Assembly: GCA_900757385.1 (NCBI GenBank)
Contig: CAAENO010000080.1
Coordinates: 1-6,928 of the forward strand
Reading direction: 5' to 3'
From: an uncultured Collinsella sp.
Lineage (GTDB): Bacteria; Actinomycetota; Coriobacteriia; Coriobacteriales; Coriobacteriaceae
DNA length: 6,928 bases
Made by a program: the position numbers and the translations under genes. Positions 4,844-6,928 of this stretch are shown piece by piece. A model generated the notes under the pieces. The model had not been told where the DNA came from, did not search any database, and saw only the letters and a program-made list of their open reading frames with translations. Numbering within the stretch: position 1 is the stretch's first letter; every line of letters begins with the position of its first letter.

Positions 4844-6928
4844 CTAGCGCTTCTTTGGGATTGACCTAAGGCGAGCGAACCATAGGGCTGCGGCACCCGA
4901 GGTCAGGAGCGCGGTGATGCAAGCGGCGATGGGAGCTGATCCTGTTGCCGGTAGGTCCTGCGGTAGGGTACAGCGTTGAATGACACTGTCCTCGTCATGT
5001 GACTCAAGTTTATCGCCGCCGCCGTTGCGGCAAAGATCGACGCGCGCGCTGTTGGTGAGTGCGGTTTGGGGCGTATAAGCTGACGTTGCCTGCATGTGCA
5101 CGGCTGCGCCCCGAGCGTCTGTGCCAAGGATTGCTTTGGCATCGTCAAGGTCGTCGTGCTCATCTTTGAGATCATCACGGGTCCAAGAATCCACATCGCT
5201 TCGAGTCGTAAAGTCGGCGGCTACCGCACCGTATTCAATGCGAATGCCCGTCACGACGGTATTGGATGCAAGGTCGAGTTCTTTCGCCTCGAGTGTGGCG
5301 GATTCCGTGGTCGAGACATCCGCCTTCCAGAGGTGCCAGCCGTCGTAATCGACGAGGCGGCAATCTTCACCCAGGCTCTCTTTTACTTCGTCGGACTCAA
5401 GCCAAGGATTTTCGTGCCCATCGTCAAGTGTCGCGTTTGCCGGCTCATCGACGTCTGTCGAGCCCAATGGCGTCGTGCGATACCACACGTTGCACAGACC
5501 GTTGAGGTCGCCGATGGCTACGGGGGTTTCGATTGAGACGAATCTCGCTGTATCGTCCTCGGCACACTCAAGATTATCGGTAATTGTGAACTCATCAACC
5601 CAGGTAGCTGAATCGTTTCGAGCGTCGATGGTATAGGAGAAAAGTCCATCCGTATTGGTTTGCGTCGCGGCGCGATTTTTACCATCGCCGTTGGCCAGCA
5701 GACCCTTCCCGATAGGTTGGACAAGTTCCTGACGCTTGTCGACCTGTCCCTTGATCTCGATGGGCGCATCCTTCATCGCGACGGATTGGACTTCTCCCGT
5801 ATCCTTTATTTCAAACGTTATCTCCTCGGCAAGGTCATAGGTCCGCGGAGACATCATTTCGCGCAACGAGTAGGTGCCGGGTGCAAGATGTTCGACGCGG
5901 TGTGGCTTGTCGGATGAGGTCCAGGAGTCTATTTCGGTTTTATCGGGACCATATAAGGTGAGCTGTGCGCCTTCCACTTCCTGCTCACCGCTTGCATCGA
6001 CCTTGGAGATATCAACCTTGGTGTAATCGTCGGATACGTTAAGCCGTGCTTCTACAACGGGTGTTTTCTGGTCGGCATAAGTAAGGTCGACAATATGGGT
6101 TGTCCGGTCGAGTAAGAAGCCGGTCGGCGCTTGAGTCTCGACAACCTCGTAGCGTGCGGTGCCAGATCCCAGCGGGAGGTCGTCCGCGCGTGCTTCTCCA
6201 GTTTCATCCGTCGTGACGGTAGCGACAGTCTCACCTTCGAGCGCGGCAATGCTACCGTCGGGGCGCACGATATCACCCGAGGCACGGATCTCAAAGACGG
6301 CGCCCGCGAGGCTGCTGCCGTCTATGGCATCGGTTTTAACGATCCTGATGTTTCCGGTCGCGGCGTGGTCATAATACGAGGCGATTGCAACGGGCGTTAG
6401 GTTCATGTCGGTGGGTATGTTTACCTCGATCTCTTCGCCGACAAGATAGGGCTCTTTGGCCGAGGTTTCTCGTACATAATAGGTGCCCGGCACGAGCGAT
6501 TCGGGCAGTGTGACGGTCCCGGTCGCGTCAGTCGTAAAGGTGTCCATTACGTTATGTACTGGATACCAGCAAGTTTGTGAGACAGGTTCGTGATTGCTGT
6601 CGAGGAGTTGGAAGGTGAATCCGGCTAGTGGAACAGAAGCGCCTGTTTGGGCATCGCGTTTTACAATCTGGAGATGCGTCGACAGGGCGTGGTTGTCCAC
6701 GATATATTGAAGCACGGCGCCGTTGGAAATCTGATTGGCCCCGACGATCCATTCCCCTGCACGTTTAAAACCCTCGGGGACGGTTTCCGGAACCTCGCGA
6801 ATCGTGTAGCCGGCACGGTCGTATGGGACGGCTCCGTGGACACCGGCGGGTCGCTTGCCTGCGCCGAACCATGCTTCTGACTGATCTTTGGTGGAGGCAA
6901 AGCCATAGATGTTTGTGGTCAGTGTGCC
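4844..6928 (-). CDS. LPXTG-anchored SpaA/Cna_B-type surface protein (pilin or adhesin), 5' truncated
   Basis: The C-terminal 694 residues of a larger cell-wall protein; the frame is open to the window edge. The GTG at 6715 lies inside a domain and is not the start. Four prealbumin-like (SpaA/Cna_B) domains are visible: the end of one (1-83, Glu45, Asn79); 86-188 (Lys90 in IVKRD, Glu154 in YVRE, Asp187); 193-298 (Lys198 in IVKTD, Glu264 in VVETQAPTGF); and 304-388 (Lys309 in ISKVD, Glu357, Asp387). The Lys, Glu and Asn/Asp positions are those that form internal isopeptide bonds in this family. A larger final domain (about 393-645) begins near Lys398 and resembles the C-terminal domain of many gut SpaA-like pilins (SYTIDARNDSATWVDEFTIT). 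It holds five cysteines. The sorting signal is LPATG (659-663; DNA 4954-4940), then a hydrophobic segment and the basic tail RLRSIPKKR. Sortase should link it to peptidoglycan or a pilus. No sortase gene is in the window, and no YPKN-type pilin motif is seen in this part. The class is secure; the ligand is unknown. Confidence 0.92.
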   Translation of the reverse strand, partial: GTLTTNIYGFASTKDQSEAWFGAGKRPAGVHGAVPYDRAGYTIREVPETVPEGFKRAGEWIVGANQISNGAVLQYIVDNHALSTHLQIVKRDAQTGASVPLAGFTFQLLDSNHEPVSQTCWYPVHNVMDTFTTDATGTVTLPESLVPGTYYVRETSAKEPYLVGEEIEVNIPTDMNLTPVAIASYYDHAATGNIRIVKTDAIDGSSLAGAVFEIRASGDIVRPDGSIAALEGETVATVTTDETGEARADDLPLGSGTARYEVVETQAPTGFLLDRTTHIVDLTYADQKTPVVEARLNVSDDYTKVDISKVDASGEQEVEGAQLTLYGPDKTEIDSWTSSDKPHRVEHLAPGTYSLREMMSPRTYDLAEEITFEIKDTGEVQSVAMKDAPIEIKGQVDKRQELVQPIGKGLLANGDGKNRAATQTNTDGLFSYTIDARNDSATWVDEFTITDNLECAEDDTARFVSIETPVAIGDLNGLCNVWYRTTPLGSTDVDEPANATLDDGHENPWLESDEVKESLGEDCRLVDYDGWHLWKADVSTTESATLEAKELDLASNTVVTGIRIEYGAVAADFTTRSDVDSWTRDDLKDEHDDLDDAKAILGTDARGAAVHMQATSAYTPQTALTNSARVDLCRNGGGDKLESHDEDSVIQRCTLPQDLPATGSAPIAACITALLTSGAAALWFARLRSIPKKR

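Noticed and set aside
6713..6715. GTG as start of the surface protein
   Set aside because: The frame continues upstream to the window edge with clear SpaA-like sequence (YTIREVPETVPEGF), so this GTG encodes an internal Val.

Overview
The window looks like chromosome of a Gram-positive, moderately high-GC gut actinobacterium. My best guess is Coriobacteriia, Collinsella-like. The basis is a tandem pair of WYL-domain regulators resembling the actinobacterial PafB/PafC arrangement, a sortase-anchored SpaA/Cna_B-type surface protein, and the codon style. This placement is inferred from gene character, not from a database match.

Layout. Positions 1-1141 (minus strand) carry two overlapping WYL-domain regulator genes: a complete 340-residue one, then the 5' end of a second that leaves the window. 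A 198-bp divergent intergenic region (1142-1339) separates them from a plus-strand two-gene operon. The first gene (1340-4537) encodes a 1065-residue membrane protein with an M28 metallopeptidase-like fold. The second (4559-4777) encodes a 72-residue single-pass membrane protein with an acidic tail. The operon ends at a strong hairpin (4799-4836) that lies between convergent genes and probably serves both strands. From 4844 to the right edge, on the minus strand, is the 3' part of a large LPATG-anchored surface protein. It has serial isopeptide-type beta domains and its start is outside the window.

How the parts relate. The most unusual gene is the M28-like protein. Its peptidase fold is interrupted by two transmembrane hairpins and by about 670 residues of acidic, Ala/Pro/Glu-rich, probably disordered sequence. 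Several residues expected to bind zinc or act in catalysis are replaced (Cys at the bridging-Asp position, Ser-Asp for Glu-Glu, Glu for Asp). It may therefore be a pseudo-enzyme or membrane scaffold rather than an ordinary aminopeptidase. The small membrane protein is tightly linked to it and is a plausible partner. The divergent WYL regulators could control the operon, but nothing in the sequence proves this. The surface protein is convergent and probably functionally separate, acting in adhesion or as a pilus subunit.

I see no RNA genes, CRISPR arrays, insertion sequences or phage genes. Gene-free stretches are all under 200 bp.
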